From contig NZ_LR130760.1 in NCBI RefSeq assembly GCF_900625095.1, positions 738,417 through 802,416 of the forward strand: a stretch of 64,000 bases of DNA, read 5' to 3'. Made by a program: the position numbers and the translations under genes. The stretch comes from Acinetobacter ihumii. GTDB taxonomy: Bacteria > Pseudomonadota > Gammaproteobacteria > Pseudomonadales > Moraxellaceae. The notes beneath the pieces are model-generated. The model saw only the letters and a list, made by a program, of their open reading frames with translations. It was not told the origin of the DNA and made no database searches. Positions 10,141 to 19,165 of the stretch are shown piece by piece. How positions within the stretch are numbered: the stretch's first letter is position 1; each line of letters opens with the position of its first letter.

Positions 10141-10413
10141 TTATTTCTGTTCAACTGCAGTAGTTTCTTGCTCAGTTGCAGGTGTTGCTGCATCAGCTGG
10201 CGCATTGGCAACAGCATCAGGAATATCGGTATTTTTTTCATCCATCACTGGCTTGTCGAGCGCATCAATTGCAGCTTGCTGTTCTGGTGTCACTTTTTCT
10301 TCAACGGGTGCAGTTTGCCCCTCATGAGAAGCGGGTGCATCATTTTTTTTAGCACAGGCAGTGAAGGTTAAAGGAATCATGACCAATGCAGCCAAAGCAA
10401 GTTTTAATTTCAT
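10141..10413 (-). CDS. Small Ala/Pro/Glu-rich lipoprotein
   Basis: A 90-residue protein with a classical lipoprotein signal: MKLKLALAALVMIPL followed by the lipobox FTAC, so Cys at about residue 20 would be lipidated. The mature part is low-complexity and acidic, rich in Ala, Pro, Thr, Glu and Asp, with no recognisable domain. It may be a periplasmic or outer-membrane-tethered linker-like protein. The ATG at 10413 has AGGA 8 bases upstream; a GTG one codon earlier is less likely. It has its own terminator and lies between pgk and fba. Confidence 0.78.
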   Translation of the reverse strand: MKLKLALAALVMIPLTFTACAKKNDAPASHEGQTAPVEEKVTPEQQAAIDALDKPVMDEKNTDIPDAVANAPADAATPATEQETTAVEQK

Positions 10414-10487
10414 CACGTTTATCCTACAGTTTTACTGGATTTAGGCTAGTTTATTTCAACTTTGTGACATTTATGTGAATCTAAAAT

Positions 10488-10520
10488 GAAAAAATAGGCC
10501 GATATGAATCGACCTATTTC
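10488..10520 (-). terminator. Terminator of pgk
   Basis: Reverse strand stem AAATAGGTCGAT / ATCGGCCTATTT (one G-T pair) followed by a T run, 29 bases after the pgk stop. Confidence 0.85.
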
Positions 10521-10548
10521 AAATATATGACAGTAAATCTACGCGTGG

Positions 10549-11736
10549 TTAAGCACGTTCAAGTAATACTGCAACTGCCGGCAAAGTTTTGCCTTCAACA
10601 AACTCAAGGAAAGCCCCACCACCCGTTGAGATATAACCAATTTTGTCAGCCACTTCATATTTATCAATTGCCGCTAAAGTATCACCGCCACCTGCAATAG
10701 AGAATCCTTCAGATTCAGCAATCGCCAATGACAGTGTTTTAGTGCCTTCGCCAAACTGATCCACTTCAAATACACCCACTGGACCATTCCAAAGTATCGT
10801 TTTAGCTGTTTTTAAGATCTCAGCAAACGCTTTTGCAGTTTCAGGACCAACATCTAAAATCATGTCATTGTCAGCAATATCTTCAACTTTCTTGACCAGT
10901 GCTTTTGCTGTTGCTAATGAGCCCAAGAAATCAGCAAAGTCGATTTCTGCCGCATCTGCAACTACAACATCGGTTGGAAGTGGAACAGAAACTTTCGCTG
11001 CAATTGCTTTAGCCGTATCAATTAAATCATTTTCACACAGTGATTTGCCAACATTGAAACCCGCAGCAGCCAAGAATGTATTCGCAATCCCACCACCGAC
11101 GATCAATTGACCGCAAATATCAGAAAGCGAAGTTAAAACATCCAGTTTCGTTGAAACCTTGGAACCTGCAACAATCGCGACCATTGGTTTTTCAGGAGTT
11201 TTTAGTGCACGACCTAAAGCATCTAACTCAGCCGCAAGCAATGGCCCTGCTGCTGCAACTTTGGCATAACGTGCTGCACCTTCAGTAGAGGCTTCTGCAC
11301 GGTGTGCTGTACCAAATGCATCCATCACGAAAACATCGCAAAGTGCGGCATATTTTTGTGCCAATTCAGCGTTATTTTTCTTTTCGCCGTGATTAAAACG
11401 TACATTTTCAAGTAAAACTACTTGACCCGCTTCAACTTCAACACCATCCAGATAGTCTGTATATAGTTTTACTTCTTGACCCAATGCTTTGCTTAAGTAA
11501 GCTGCGACAGGTGCAAGTGATTGTTCTGGTTTTGGTTCACCTTCTACCGGACGACCTAAGTGAGAGAACACCATGACCGCAGCACCTTTTTCCAAAGCCG
11601 CCTGAATCGTCGGTAATGCAGCACGTAAACGTGCATCACTGGTTATTTCCCCATTTTTGACAGGCACGTTTAAATCTTCACGAATAAGGACACGTTTGCC
11701 TGCTAAATCTAGGTCAGTCATGCGCTGAAAATTCAT
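10549..11736 (-). CDS. pgk: Phosphoglycerate kinase
   Basis: Transfers phosphate between 1,3-bisphosphoglycerate and ADP in central carbon metabolism. It is 395 residues, as expected. Diagnostic blocks: [12 protein letters not shown] with the conserved Arg/Asp-Asn substrate contacts at residues 15-26, SHLGRP near 59, [16 protein letters not shown], the hinge [11 protein letters not shown] and the nucleotide-binding GGGDTLAAI near residue 350. The ATG at 11736 begins [14 protein letters not shown]. It is divergent from the DUF2237 gene. Confidence 0.97.
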   Translation of the reverse strand: MNFQRMTDLDLAGKRVLIREDLNVPVKNGEITSDARLRAALPTIQAALEKGAAVMVFSHLGRPVEGEPKPEQSLAPVAAYLSKALGQEVKLYTDYLDGVEVEAGQVVLLENVRFNHGEKKNNAELAQKYAALCDVFVMDAFGTAHRAEASTEGAARYAKVAAAGPLLAAELDALGRALKTPEKPMVAIVAGSKVSTKLDVLTSLSDICGQLIVGGGIANTFLAAAGFNVGKSLCENDLIDTAKAIAAKVSVPLPTDVVVADAAEIDFADFLGSLATAKALVKKVEDIADNDMILDVGPETAKAFAEILKTAKTILWNGPVGVFEVDQFGEGTKTLSLAIAESEGFSIAGGGDTLAAIDKYEVADKIGYISTGGGAFLEFVEGKTLPAVAVLLERA

Positions 11737-11874
11737 GTATTGCTCTCTTTATTGATTTTAAAAACGCACCAATTTTAAATGATTACACTAAAAAAAGTTA
11801 GTTTTTTTGCAGAAAAGCTGTAGAAAGATAAACTTTTGATTATGATAGTTTCAGCAGTTTTACGATTAAGGCCT

Positions 11875-12258
11875 ATGTCTATTCATCCCGATCCAAAAAT
11901 TAATCGCCTGAACGTGTTGGGCGAGCCACTTGCAAGCTGTTGTTTTGATCCGATTACAGGTTATTTTCGTAATGGATTTTGCCATACCGCAGTGAATGAT
12001 CTTGGTCAACATACAGTATGCGCTGAAATGACTTCGGAATTTTTAAGTTATTCACAAAAAGTCGGTAACGATCTGACGACACCACTTCCAGAAGTCGGCT
12101 TTCCCGGCGTGAAACCGGGTGATTATTGGTGTATTTGTGTGACGCGCTGGGTTGAAGCCTATCAGGCAGGTTTTGCACCGCCCATTAAGTTACAGGCATG
12201 CCATCAATCTGTTTTAAGCTATGTGCCTTTGGATGTCTTAATGGAATATGCCGTTTGA
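11875..12258 (+). CDS. DUF2237 family protein
   Basis: A 127-residue protein matching the uncharacterised DUF2237 family: NVLGEPLASCCFDPITGYFRNGFC near the start, VCAEMTSEFLSYSQKVGNDL in the middle and PGDYWCICVTRWVEAYQAG near residue 85. Five Cys residues, two adjacent (CC), are notable. The function of the family is unknown. The ATG at 11875 gives MSIHPDPKINRLN; the frame opens further upstream without support. Its TGA overlaps the ATG of the following maf gene by one base (TGATG), so the two genes are translationally coupled. Confidence 0.85.
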   Translation: MSIHPDPKINRLNVLGEPLASCCFDPITGYFRNGFCHTAVNDLGQHTVCAEMTSEFLSYSQKVGNDLTTPLPEVGFPGVKPGDYWCICVTRWVEAYQAGFAPPIKLQACHQSVLSYVPLDVLMEYAV

Positions 12259-12851
12259 TGAATCATTCTGAGATTATTTTGGCATCTAGCAGCCAAACAC
12301 GTAAAGCATTGATGGATCGCTTAGGTCTGGCTTATCGTTGTATTTCCCCAGATATTGACGAATCGCCCAAAGCTGAAACCCATGCAGATGACCTCGCGCA
12401 TCGTCTGTCTTTTGAAAAAGCTAAAGTGATTGCAGAACAGTATCCAGATGCAATTGTGATTGGCTCTGATCAAGTCGCTTGGCGACTCAATACACCGCAT
12501 GATTTTATTGGTAAGCCATTAACCACTGAAAACGCCATCACACAATTGATGCAAAATTCAGCTCAAACACTATATTTTAGTACGGGGCTGAGTATTCAAC
12601 ATATGCAAAGTGGTTTTGAGCGCACCTTGGTTGAACATTATCAGGTTAAATTTCGCGAGCTATCTCTTGATGAAATTCAGCGTTATGTTGCCAAAGAACA
12701 GCCTCTACAATGTGCTGGAAGTTTTCGCTGCGAAGGGTTGGGCATTAGTTTATTCGAATCGATGTCTGGAAATGATCAGACCACACTGATGGGACTTCCT
12801 TTAATTCAGTTATGTTATGCTTTAAGGCAATTAAATATTGTGATTCCATAA
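12258..12851 (+). CDS. Maf/YceF-type nucleoside triphosphate pyrophosphatase
   Basis: House-cleaning pyrophosphatase of the Maf family, which hydrolyses non-canonical nucleotides. It is 197 residues. Motifs: LASSSQTRKALMDRLG at the N-terminus, the substrate-binding GSDQV with catalytic Asp near residue 71, KPLT, and CAGSFRCEG. The C-terminal LFESMSGNDQTTLMGLPLIQLC block follows E. coli YceF closely, so a 7-methyl-GTP pyrophosphatase activity is more likely than the dTTP/UTP activity of YhdE-type Maf. Start ATG at 12258 overlaps the stop of the DUF2237 gene. Confidence 0.93.
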   Translation: MNHSEIILASSSQTRKALMDRLGLAYRCISPDIDESPKAETHADDLAHRLSFEKAKVIAEQYPDAIVIGSDQVAWRLNTPHDFIGKPLTTENAITQLMQNSAQTLYFSTGLSIQHMQSGFERTLVEHYQVKFRELSLDEIQRYVAKEQPLQCAGSFRCEGLGISLFESMSGNDQTTLMGLPLIQLCYALRQLNIVIP

Positions 12852-12873
12852 CATTAACTCACTGGAATGAATC

Positions 12874-13470
12874 ATGAAAAAAATATTGTTAACCGCATCG
12901 TTTGCTGATGTTTCATCACACTTAGATCATTTTTTAAATGAATCATTTCATGATAAAGCAGTTGCGTTTATTCCCACTGCATCTTTAGTTGAAGACTATC
13001 GTGGCTACGTAGACAATGACAGGCTTGCATTTGAACAATTAGGTTTATCTATTAATGAGTTAGACGTTAGTACTTTAACTTTTCAATCAATTGCAACAAT
13101 ATTATCGAAAAGTGATTACTTATTTATCTCAGGTGGTAATACGTTTTATTTATTGCAAGAACTTAAACGTACAGGAACTGATCAGCTGATTTCTGAGTGG
13201 ATTCATCAAGGTAAACCCTATATAGGAAGCTCAGCAGGCAGTATTGTTTTAGCACCCGATATTGCGTATATCCAGTTGATGGATGATGCAAAAAAAGCCC
13301 CACAGCTTGACAATACTCAAGGCTTGAATTTAATCGACTTTTATCCTTTACCTCATTTCAACAATGAGCCTTTTAGAGACATCGCTCATCAGATTTTTGC
13401 GAATTATCATTCACAATTAAACTTAAAACCAATCGACAATGATCAATTCATTCTCATAAGTGATCAATAA
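12874..13470 (+). CDS. Peptidase E-like (S51 family) protein
   Basis: A 198-residue protein of the type-1 glutamine-amidotransferase-like fold, resembling the aspartyl dipeptidase PepE. The nucleophile Ser sits in YIGSSAGSIV near residue 120, preceded by the conserved FISGGNTFYLLQEL loop, and YPLPHFN near residue 165 supplies the likely catalytic His. It is about 30 residues shorter than E. coli PepE. The start ATG at 12874 follows a GGAATG spacer and lies 22 bases after maf, so it may be read from the same transcript. The specificity for Asp-X dipeptides is inferred from the family only. Confidence 0.85.
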   Translation: MKKILLTASFADVSSHLDHFLNESFHDKAVAFIPTASLVEDYRGYVDNDRLAFEQLGLSINELDVSTLTFQSIATILSKSDYLFISGGNTFYLLQELKRTGTDQLISEWIHQGKPYIGSSAGSIVLAPDIAYIQLMDDAKKAPQLDNTQGLNLIDFYPLPHFNNEPFRDIAHQIFANYHSQLNLKPIDNDQFILISDQ

Positions 13471-13571
13471 AGACATTAAAAATTTAATTGGTTTGCTGAC
13501 TCAATCTGACATCGGCTTGTAACTTGATAACGATTATTGAACAATATGCAAAATATTATGGTTATTGTGTT

Positions 13572-14744
13572 ATGTCTAAATCTCTTGATGTCTTAGGTGG
13601 AATTACCGCAGAGCAATTCTTAACGGAATATTGGCAGAAGAAACCGCTTCTGGTTCGGGCTGCCATGCCAGAAATTATCAATATTCTTGAACCCGACGAT
13701 GTCAAAGAACTGGCTTTAGAAGAAACCGTTTCTGCACGTCTACTCAAACAAAAAGATAAAGATCCGAATCAATGGAGCGTTAAATCTTCACCCCTCACCA
13801 AAGGTGATTTCCAGAAGATGCCAAAACTCTGGACCTTACTGGTTCAGGCTGTTGATCATTATTCTCTTGATTTGGCAGAACTGTGGAAAAAGTTTCCTTT
13901 TATTCCGCAGTGGCGACGTGATGACATCATGGTGTCTTATGCACCTAAAGGTGGCTCTGTTGGTAAACATTTTGACTTTTATGATGTTTTTCTGGTGCAA
14001 GGCTATGGTCATCGCCGTTGGCAACTGGGTCAAATATGTGATGCATCCACTGAATTTGTGCCGAATCAGCCATTAAAACTTCTTCCAGAGATGGAAATTG
14101 AGTTCGATGAAGTCTTAGCGCCAGGCGATTTACTTTATGTTCCGCCGGGTTTGTCACATTACGGTGTTGCTGAAGATGATTGCCTAACCTTTTCCTTTGG
14201 CTTTCGTATGCCCAATATTGCCACCATGATGGATCGTGTTAGCGATAAATTTGCAGATAATAGTCTATTAAAAAACCCATTATTGGATATTGTTCGAGAT
14301 CAAAGTTCTGCGATTGGAGAAATTACATCGAACGAACTGGCTTATCTCAAAACCAAAGTGCTTGATCAATTACAGCACTCTAGTGACTTTGAACATGCCC
14401 TCATGTCACTGATGTCTGAACCGAAATATCCGGACAATATTCCTGAAGCAGATGAACTTGAAGCAGACGACTTGATCGAGATTCTGGATACAGGATATGA
14501 ATTGCGCTTAGAACCAGCATCGCGTCTGCTTTACACCGAACATGATGGTCAATTATTGTTTTGGGCCAATGGCGAAGAATGTTGTATTTCTGAAATCTTT
14601 GAAAAAATGCTGAAACAGCTTGCTGATGGTGAAAGATTGAATTTCGACCAAGCTTTTAATTCAGCAGATATCCTTGAAGATGTTGCGCAACTGCTCAATG
14701 ATTCGGTTTTGATGCTACTTCCTCCTGAAGAAGAAACCGAATAA
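13572..14744 (+). CDS. roxA: Ribosomal protein uL16 3-hydroxylase RoxA/YcfD (JmjC/cupin)
   Basis: Fe(II)/2-oxoglutarate-dependent oxygenase that hydroxylates an arginine of ribosomal protein L16 in E. coli. It is 390 residues (E. coli YcfD 373). The iron-binding facial triad is visible: His133 and Asp135 in GKHFDFYD and His196 in PPGLSHYG. The first block, FLTEYWQKKPLLVRAA, is the family hallmark, and a winged-helix-like dimerisation region follows the cupin. I start at ATG 13572; the frame is open to 13524 without a good start signal. It is followed by a hairpin terminator. Confidence 0.93.
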   Translation: MSKSLDVLGGITAEQFLTEYWQKKPLLVRAAMPEIINILEPDDVKELALEETVSARLLKQKDKDPNQWSVKSSPLTKGDFQKMPKLWTLLVQAVDHYSLDLAELWKKFPFIPQWRRDDIMVSYAPKGGSVGKHFDFYDVFLVQGYGHRRWQLGQICDASTEFVPNQPLKLLPEMEIEFDEVLAPGDLLYVPPGLSHYGVAEDDCLTFSFGFRMPNIATMMDRVSDKFADNSLLKNPLLDIVRDQSSAIGEITSNELAYLKTKVLDQLQHSSDFEHALMSLMSEPKYPDNIPEADELEADDLIEILDTGYELRLEPASRLLYTEHDGQLLFWANGEECCISEIFEKMLKQLADGERLNFDQAFNSADILEDVAQLLNDSVLMLLPPEEETE

Positions 14745-14754
14745 GTCATTTTTT

Positions 14755-14784
14755 GAGCTGGGAATTTAGAATAATTCTCAGCTC
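14755..14784 (+). terminator. Hairpin after roxA
   Basis: GAGCTGGGAATT pairs with AATTCTCAGCTC (one G-T pair) around a 6-nt loop. No T run follows, so Rho-independent efficiency is uncertain. Confidence 0.55.
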
Positions 14785-14859
14785 TAACAATTCACTACTT
14801 GAGCTAAAGTGGGCTTGTTGGCTAATTTAGATCACAATAAAAACAGGAATATTGTTTTA

Positions 14860-16530
14860 ATGGCTAACATCACCCAAAGTATCCGACACAAATTTCTCAA
14901 TACCTTTTTTTCGCGGCATTCCGTCTGGTTTTTGTGCATTATTATCGCAATCAGTATTACTTGGTTCCGCCTCTCTTATGCGCCTCATTATATTTATTAC
15001 TTTATATCGGATACAGTCCTGAATGGACTCTGGTTAATTACAGTATTGCTCAGTCTGGTGGGGCTTTATGATGTTTTACAAAGTAAACACTCTATTCTAA
15101 GAAACTACCCAATCATGGGACATTTTCGGTTTTTCTTTGAAGATTTTCGCCCTGAAATCCGTCAGTACTTTATTGAATCTGATCAGGATGCCCTACCTTT
15201 CTCACGGATGCAGCGCAGTCTGGTCTATCAACGTGCCAAAAATGAAAATGCGGATAAACCTTTCGGTTCGCTGATTAATGTCTATCAAGATGATTATCGT
15301 TTTATGGTGCATTCGATTACACCATGCGAACCTGCCGACCCCAAAACTTTTCGGATCGAAATTGGTAATCAGCAATGCAGCCAGCCTTATAGTGCTTCGA
15401 TCATGAATATTTCAGCCATGAGCTTTGGGAGTTTGAGTGCTAATGCCATTCGTGCACTGAATAAAGGCGCAAAAATGGGTCATTTTTATCATGACACGGG
15501 CGAAGGGAGTTTAAGTCCTTATCATCTGGAAAATGGCGGTGATATTGTCTGGGAAATTGCCAGTGGTTATTTTGGTTGTCGTACATTAGACGGAAAATTT
15601 GATCCTGAAAAATTTAAAAAACAAGCTGCACTTCCCCAGATCAAAATGATCGAAATCAAACTGTCTCAAGGAGCCAAACCGGGTCACGGCGGGATCTTAC
15701 CGAAAAATAAAATTACCGAAGAAATTGCAGAAATTCGTGGTGTACCCCGTGACCGTGATTGTGTTTCGCCGCCTAAGCATTCTGCCTTTAACACCCCGAT
15801 TGAAATGATGCATTTTATTCAGCAACTCCGTGAACTTTCAGGCGGTAAACCTGTGGGTTTTAAACTGTGTATTGGTCAACCGTGGCAATTTATGGGCATT
15901 GTTAAAGCCATGCTTGCAACCAAAATCATTCCAGATTTTATCGTTGTAGATGGCTCTGAAGGCGGTACAGGTGCGGCTCCCGTTGAATTTAGTGATTTTA
16001 TTGGAACACCGCTACGCGAAGGCTTGCAATTTGTACATAACACCTTAATTGGCGCAGGTTTACGTGATCAAATTAAATTAGGAGCGAGCGGTAAAATTAT
16101 CAGTGCTTTTGATATTGCCAGTACCTTTGCACTAGGTGCAGATTGGGTCAATTCTGCACGTGGATTTATGTTCGCTGTCGGGTGTATTCAAGCGCAAAGC
16201 TGCCATACCAATCAATGTCCTGTTGGGGTTGCGACGCAAGATAAAGACCGACAAAAAGCCATTGATGTCCCGACCAAAGCCGACCGAGTGTTTAATTTCC
16301 AAAAAAATACCTTACATGCGCTGTCAGAAATGATTGCAGCAGCAGGTTTACAGCATCCATCGGAAATTAAGGCGCATCATTTGGCACAACGCTTGAATGA
16401 CCGTGAAATTAAAAACTATGCACAACTACACTTTTTCTTTAAAGGCGGTGAGCTTTTGAATTGCCATGAAAAAGATGAGGAAAACTTTTATTATCGGATG
16501 TGGAACATGGCCATGGCCGAACGATTTTAA
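14860..16530 (+). CDS. Membrane-anchored FMN-binding glutamate synthase-like protein
   Basis: A 556-residue protein related to the synthase (FMN) domain of glutamate synthase large subunits, but without the N-terminal glutaminase domain. Two hydrophobic segments at about residues 25-42 and 57-80 should hold it in the inner membrane. The cytoplasmic part contains SAMSFGSLSANAIRALN, GEGSLSPYH, KPGHGGILP, the FMN-binding VDGSEGGTGAAP and GADWVNSARGFMFA, and the cluster-binding Cys set in CIQAQSCHTNQCPVGVATQ, matching the 3Fe-4S motif of GltB. The reaction is unknown; ammonia-dependent glutamate synthesis has been suggested for relatives. ATG 14860 is chosen over a GTG at 14809. Confidence 0.88.
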   Translation: MANITQSIRHKFLNTFFSRHSVWFLCIIIAISITWFRLSYAPHYIYYFISDTVLNGLWLITVLLSLVGLYDVLQSKHSILRNYPIMGHFRFFFEDFRPEIRQYFIESDQDALPFSRMQRSLVYQRAKNENADKPFGSLINVYQDDYRFMVHSITPCEPADPKTFRIEIGNQQCSQPYSASIMNISAMSFGSLSANAIRALNKGAKMGHFYHDTGEGSLSPYHLENGGDIVWEIASGYFGCRTLDGKFDPEKFKKQAALPQIKMIEIKLSQGAKPGHGGILPKNKITEEIAEIRGVPRDRDCVSPPKHSAFNTPIEMMHFIQQLRELSGGKPVGFKLCIGQPWQFMGIVKAMLATKIIPDFIVVDGSEGGTGAAPVEFSDFIGTPLREGLQFVHNTLIGAGLRDQIKLGASGKIISAFDIASTFALGADWVNSARGFMFAVGCIQAQSCHTNQCPVGVATQDKDRQKAIDVPTKADRVFNFQKNTLHALSEMIAAAGLQHPSEIKAHHLAQRLNDREIKNYAQLHFFFKGGELLNCHEKDEENFYYRMWNMAMAERF

Positions 16531-16538
16531 TGTTTAAC

Positions 16539-16640
16539 TCATTAAATATTAGACTTCTTTCACAAGTCCCTTTTATGCCTCTCCCTATGGGAGAAAAATA
16601 AAAAGGGTTTAAACAATGATGAAAGAAGTCTATTTAATGA
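16539..16640. repeat. 102-bp imperfect palindrome (MITE/REP-like candidate)
   Basis: Nested inverted repeats in the convergent space between the glutamate-synthase-like gene and the DyP gene: AGACTTCTTTCA (16551-16562) with TGAAAGAAGTCT (16620-16631), extended outward by TCATTAAATA / TATTTAATGA, and inward by CCCTTTTAT / ATAAAAAGGG and TCTCCC / GGGAGA. There is no T run suited to a plain terminator. Only one copy is seen in this window. Confidence 0.5.
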
Positions 16641-16660
16641 TCCTAATTAACAACCCCAAT

Positions 16661-16695
16661 TAAAAACCTAAGTCAATGAATCACTTGGGTTTTAT
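16661..16695. terminator. Bidirectional terminator upstream of the DyP stop
   Basis: AAAACCTAAGT (16663-16673) pairs with ACTTGGGTTTT (16683-16693), flanked by A and T runs, 21 bases from the DyP peroxidase stop on the reverse strand. Confidence 0.7.
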
Positions 16696-16715
16696 TTTTC
16701 CGACCAGAAAATCAC

Positions 16716-17657
16716 TTATTCATCACCGAGATCATCCAGAAAATCAACTGTGGGTACAAAGAATAAAGTTCCAGTCTGGGCTGTACTAAAGTCCAGTAAC
16801 CGATCTAAATGACCTTCGGCATTGCCTTGGAACATATGCTCTAACATCTGACGTGTGGTACTAAACTTATTGGCATAACCAATAAAATAAGTACCATATT
16901 CACCCTTACTCGGATTTGAAAACGGCATATTGGCACGCATAATTTTTAATTCATTGCCGTCATCATCATAAGCTTTGCTGACATTATTATGTGCTGTACC
17001 GGGTTTTACATCATCTCCCAATTCAACATCATTAAATTTTTTGCGCCCAATGACTTTTTCCTGTTCTTCATCACTGAGGCTGCGCCATTTATCCATGTCA
17101 TGGATATATTTTTGTACAAAAGCATAACTTCCCCCTGTAAATAGTGGGTCTTCTGTGCCAACAAGCGCATATTCAGCCGCAATCTCAGGTTCAGGATTTT
17201 CTGTACCATCGACAAAACCAATAATCGCACGACCATCAAAATAACGAAAACCGTGTACTTCATCGACAGGATGAGTTAAATCTTTCAGTTGTTCATGAAT
17301 AATACTGGCAAGCTCATAACATAAAGCCTGTCGATCAGCACGAATATGAAAAAACAAATCTCCGGGCGTGGAAACAGCGGTATATTTTGGTCCTTTAATT
17401 TCTTTAAACGTGGTTAATTCGTGTGGTTTAGGCTGACCAACGAACAACATATCCCATGCATTGGAACTAAACCCCAACACTGGATTAAAATTATCATCGG
17501 GATATCGCGCTCTTAAACTACGCGTTAATGCTGAAAAATTCGCTGCAAAATCAATTACTTTTTCTTTTACACCATCTGTTAAAGAAAGCCCCAATACAAT
17601 AAATAAAGCATTTTCACCGGGACGACTGGTAACAGGCTGAACTCGAGTCAATGTCAT
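16716..17657 (-). CDS. DyP-type haem peroxidase
   Basis: Dye-decolorising peroxidase, 313 residues. The family motif GFVDGTENP lies at residues 147-155 with distal Asp150, the likely proximal haem ligand is His223 in GTAHNNVSK, and a conserved Arg follows in IMRANMPFS. FYxGYA-like TYFIGYANKF and the C-terminal GTLFFVPTVDFLDDL are typical of the YfeX/TyrA branch. No signal peptide or Tat motif is present, so it is cytoplasmic unless packaged into an encapsulin; no encapsulin gene is seen next to it. The physiological substrate is unknown. Confidence 0.93.
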   Translation of the reverse strand: MTLTRVQPVTSRPGENALFIVLGLSLTDGVKEKVIDFAANFSALTRSLRARYPDDNFNPVLGFSSNAWDMLFVGQPKPHELTTFKEIKGPKYTAVSTPGDLFFHIRADRQALCYELASIIHEQLKDLTHPVDEVHGFRYFDGRAIIGFVDGTENPEPEIAAEYALVGTEDPLFTGGSYAFVQKYIHDMDKWRSLSDEEQEKVIGRKKFNDVELGDDVKPGTAHNNVSKAYDDDGNELKIMRANMPFSNPSKGEYGTYFIGYANKFSTTRQMLEHMFQGNAEGHLDRLLDFSTAQTGTLFFVPTVDFLDDLGDE

Positions 17658-17839
17658 AAATCTTTGCCTTGTCTGAACATCTTATTCTGTTACTAATTTA
17701 ACACATTGTATCTAAAAGTAACAAAGGCGAGTTTACATTTCCTGTTTTCAATCAACTTGTTGCATAAAATGTAGACAAAAAACGTACAATGCCTGCAACA
17801 TTGTACGCTTAGTAAATATGATCACTTTATATAGGGTAA

Positions 17840-18622
17840 TTATGGATGCGCATATTGTTTTTTGAGGTATTTTACAATTTTAGCCGATTCAAACAATTTA
17901 AGCCCAGTATTAGGATCGACTAAATAAGGAACCTGCATTCTTCCCTGCATGTCAGGCAGCATTTTTTCACGCTTTCCCCCTGCTAAGGGTACATATTTGC
18001 CCGGTTTCAAACGCAGTATGGCAGGTCCCTGATCTTGCCAGCGTTCTTTAGCGACATTGTGCAATACATAAGGGAGTTCTAACTCAGTCAAAACGCCGCG
18101 TACAAGGCGTGAATAAGGACTTGCCTCGAAACTCCATAATTCAAGTAACTGTTCTGGCGCAGCACGATGAATCACTTTTTTATTAATCCAGACACCGCGC
18201 GCCATATTCAGTAATGTTCCTGCAAATTCGGGCAAAGGCAATTTGGCATAATGACTATATTTGGCAGGCGTTTTTCCAGTTGATCCATAATATTTAAACA
18301 GATGATGAATAATTTGCTGAGACTCAAACAACTGATCTCCAGTATTTTCATCAATCAGAAAAGGAAACTGTAGTTTCCCTCCCTTCTCTTTGACAATTTG
18401 ACGGTACTTCTGTCCACCTTTGGGACATGGATATATTTCAACATCAAGATTCAGTAAAGTTAATACTTCACGAACACGACGACAAAATGGTGATCCTTCA
18501 AACTCATACAATTTAAGTGGTTTTGCAGGCTGGATTGGAAATGCTGTACCACTGACACCACGCCCCGCTTCCGCAATACTTGAAGCCACTGATTGCAATA
18601 CTTTTATTTGATGAATCACCAT
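17840..18622 (-). CDS. Tandem glutathione-S-transferase N-domain protein
   Basis: A 260-residue protein made of two glutaredoxin/GST-N-like thioredoxin folds in a row. The first (about 36-115) has SPFCRRVREVL with Cys47 and the cis-Pro segment FPFLIDENTG. The second (about 160-258) repeats the same architecture, SPYSRLVRGVL then VPYLVDPNTG and LFESAKIVKYL, but Ser171 stands where Cys47 is. The redox Cys is therefore retained only in the first repeat. The ATG at 18622 has AGGA 9 bases upstream. It lies next to rraA on the same strand (18 bases), so they may share a transcript. Confidence 0.85.
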   Translation of the reverse strand: MVIHQIKVLQSVASSIAEAGRGVSGTAFPIQPAKPLKLYEFEGSPFCRRVREVLTLLNLDVEIYPCPKGGQKYRQIVKEKGGKLQFPFLIDENTGDQLFESQQIIHHLFKYYGSTGKTPAKYSHYAKLPLPEFAGTLLNMARGVWINKKVIHRAAPEQLLELWSFEASPYSRLVRGVLTELELPYVLHNVAKERWQDQGPAILRLKPGKYVPLAGGKREKMLPDMQGRMQVPYLVDPNTGLKLFESAKIVKYLKKQYAHP

Positions 18623-18640
18623 ACCGCTATCCTACTGTTA

Positions 18641-19153
18641 TTATAAATTTACGAGTTGTTCTTTCGCGACCACGATGCCGTTATTATCGGCATAAATAAA
18701 ATCGCCAGACTGGAATGCCACACCACCAAAGTACAGATTTACATCCACTTCGCCTATGCCTTTACGATTACTTTTTTGTGGAATTGCAGCCAATGCATGT
18801 ACACCCAGATCAAGTTCAGCAATTGCATCCACATCACGCACACAGCCATAAATCACCACACCATTCCAGTGATTTTGTACAGCCGACTCTGCAATCATAT
18901 CGCCCATCAAGGCACAACGCATGGATGCACCGCCGTCTACGACCAGCACTTTGCCTGTTCCATCCGTTGCCAATAGCTCTTTAACTCGTGAATTATCTTC
19001 AAAACATTTTACAGTCACGATTTGACCGCCAAAGGTTTTACGTGCCCCATAACTTTTAAAAAAACGCCCATCCAGTGAAGGTGTCACCACCTGAATGTCT
19101 TTATCAGGGTTATCATCAAGTAAATCACAGGTTACGAAAGGCACTGTTGTCAT
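18641..19153 (-). CDS. rraA: Ribonuclease E activity regulator RraA family protein
   Basis: A 170-residue protein of the RraA/HMG-aldolase fold. E. coli RraA inhibits RNase E; many relatives instead act as 4-hydroxy-4-methyl-2-oxoglutarate aldolases or oxaloacetate decarboxylases. The characteristic stretch is LVVDGGASMRCALMGDMIAESAVQN near residues 75-98, followed by GVVIYGCVRDVDAI with the Arg-Asp pair that binds metal and substrate. The overall sequence is close to gammaproteobacterial RraA, including FGGQIVTVKCFEDN. The start at 19153 has GGAG 7 bases upstream; a second ATG at 19165 has none. It follows an oxidoreductase gene by 12 bases. Confidence 0.9.
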   Translation of the reverse strand: MTTVPFVTCDLLDDNPDKDIQVVTPSLDGRFFKSYGARKTFGGQIVTVKCFEDNSRVKELLATDGTGKVLVVDGGASMRCALMGDMIAESAVQNHWNGVVIYGCVRDVDAIAELDLGVHALAAIPQKSNRKGIGEVDVNLYFGGVAFQSGDFIYADNNGIVVAKEQLVNL

Positions 19154-19165
19154 ATTTGTCTCCAT

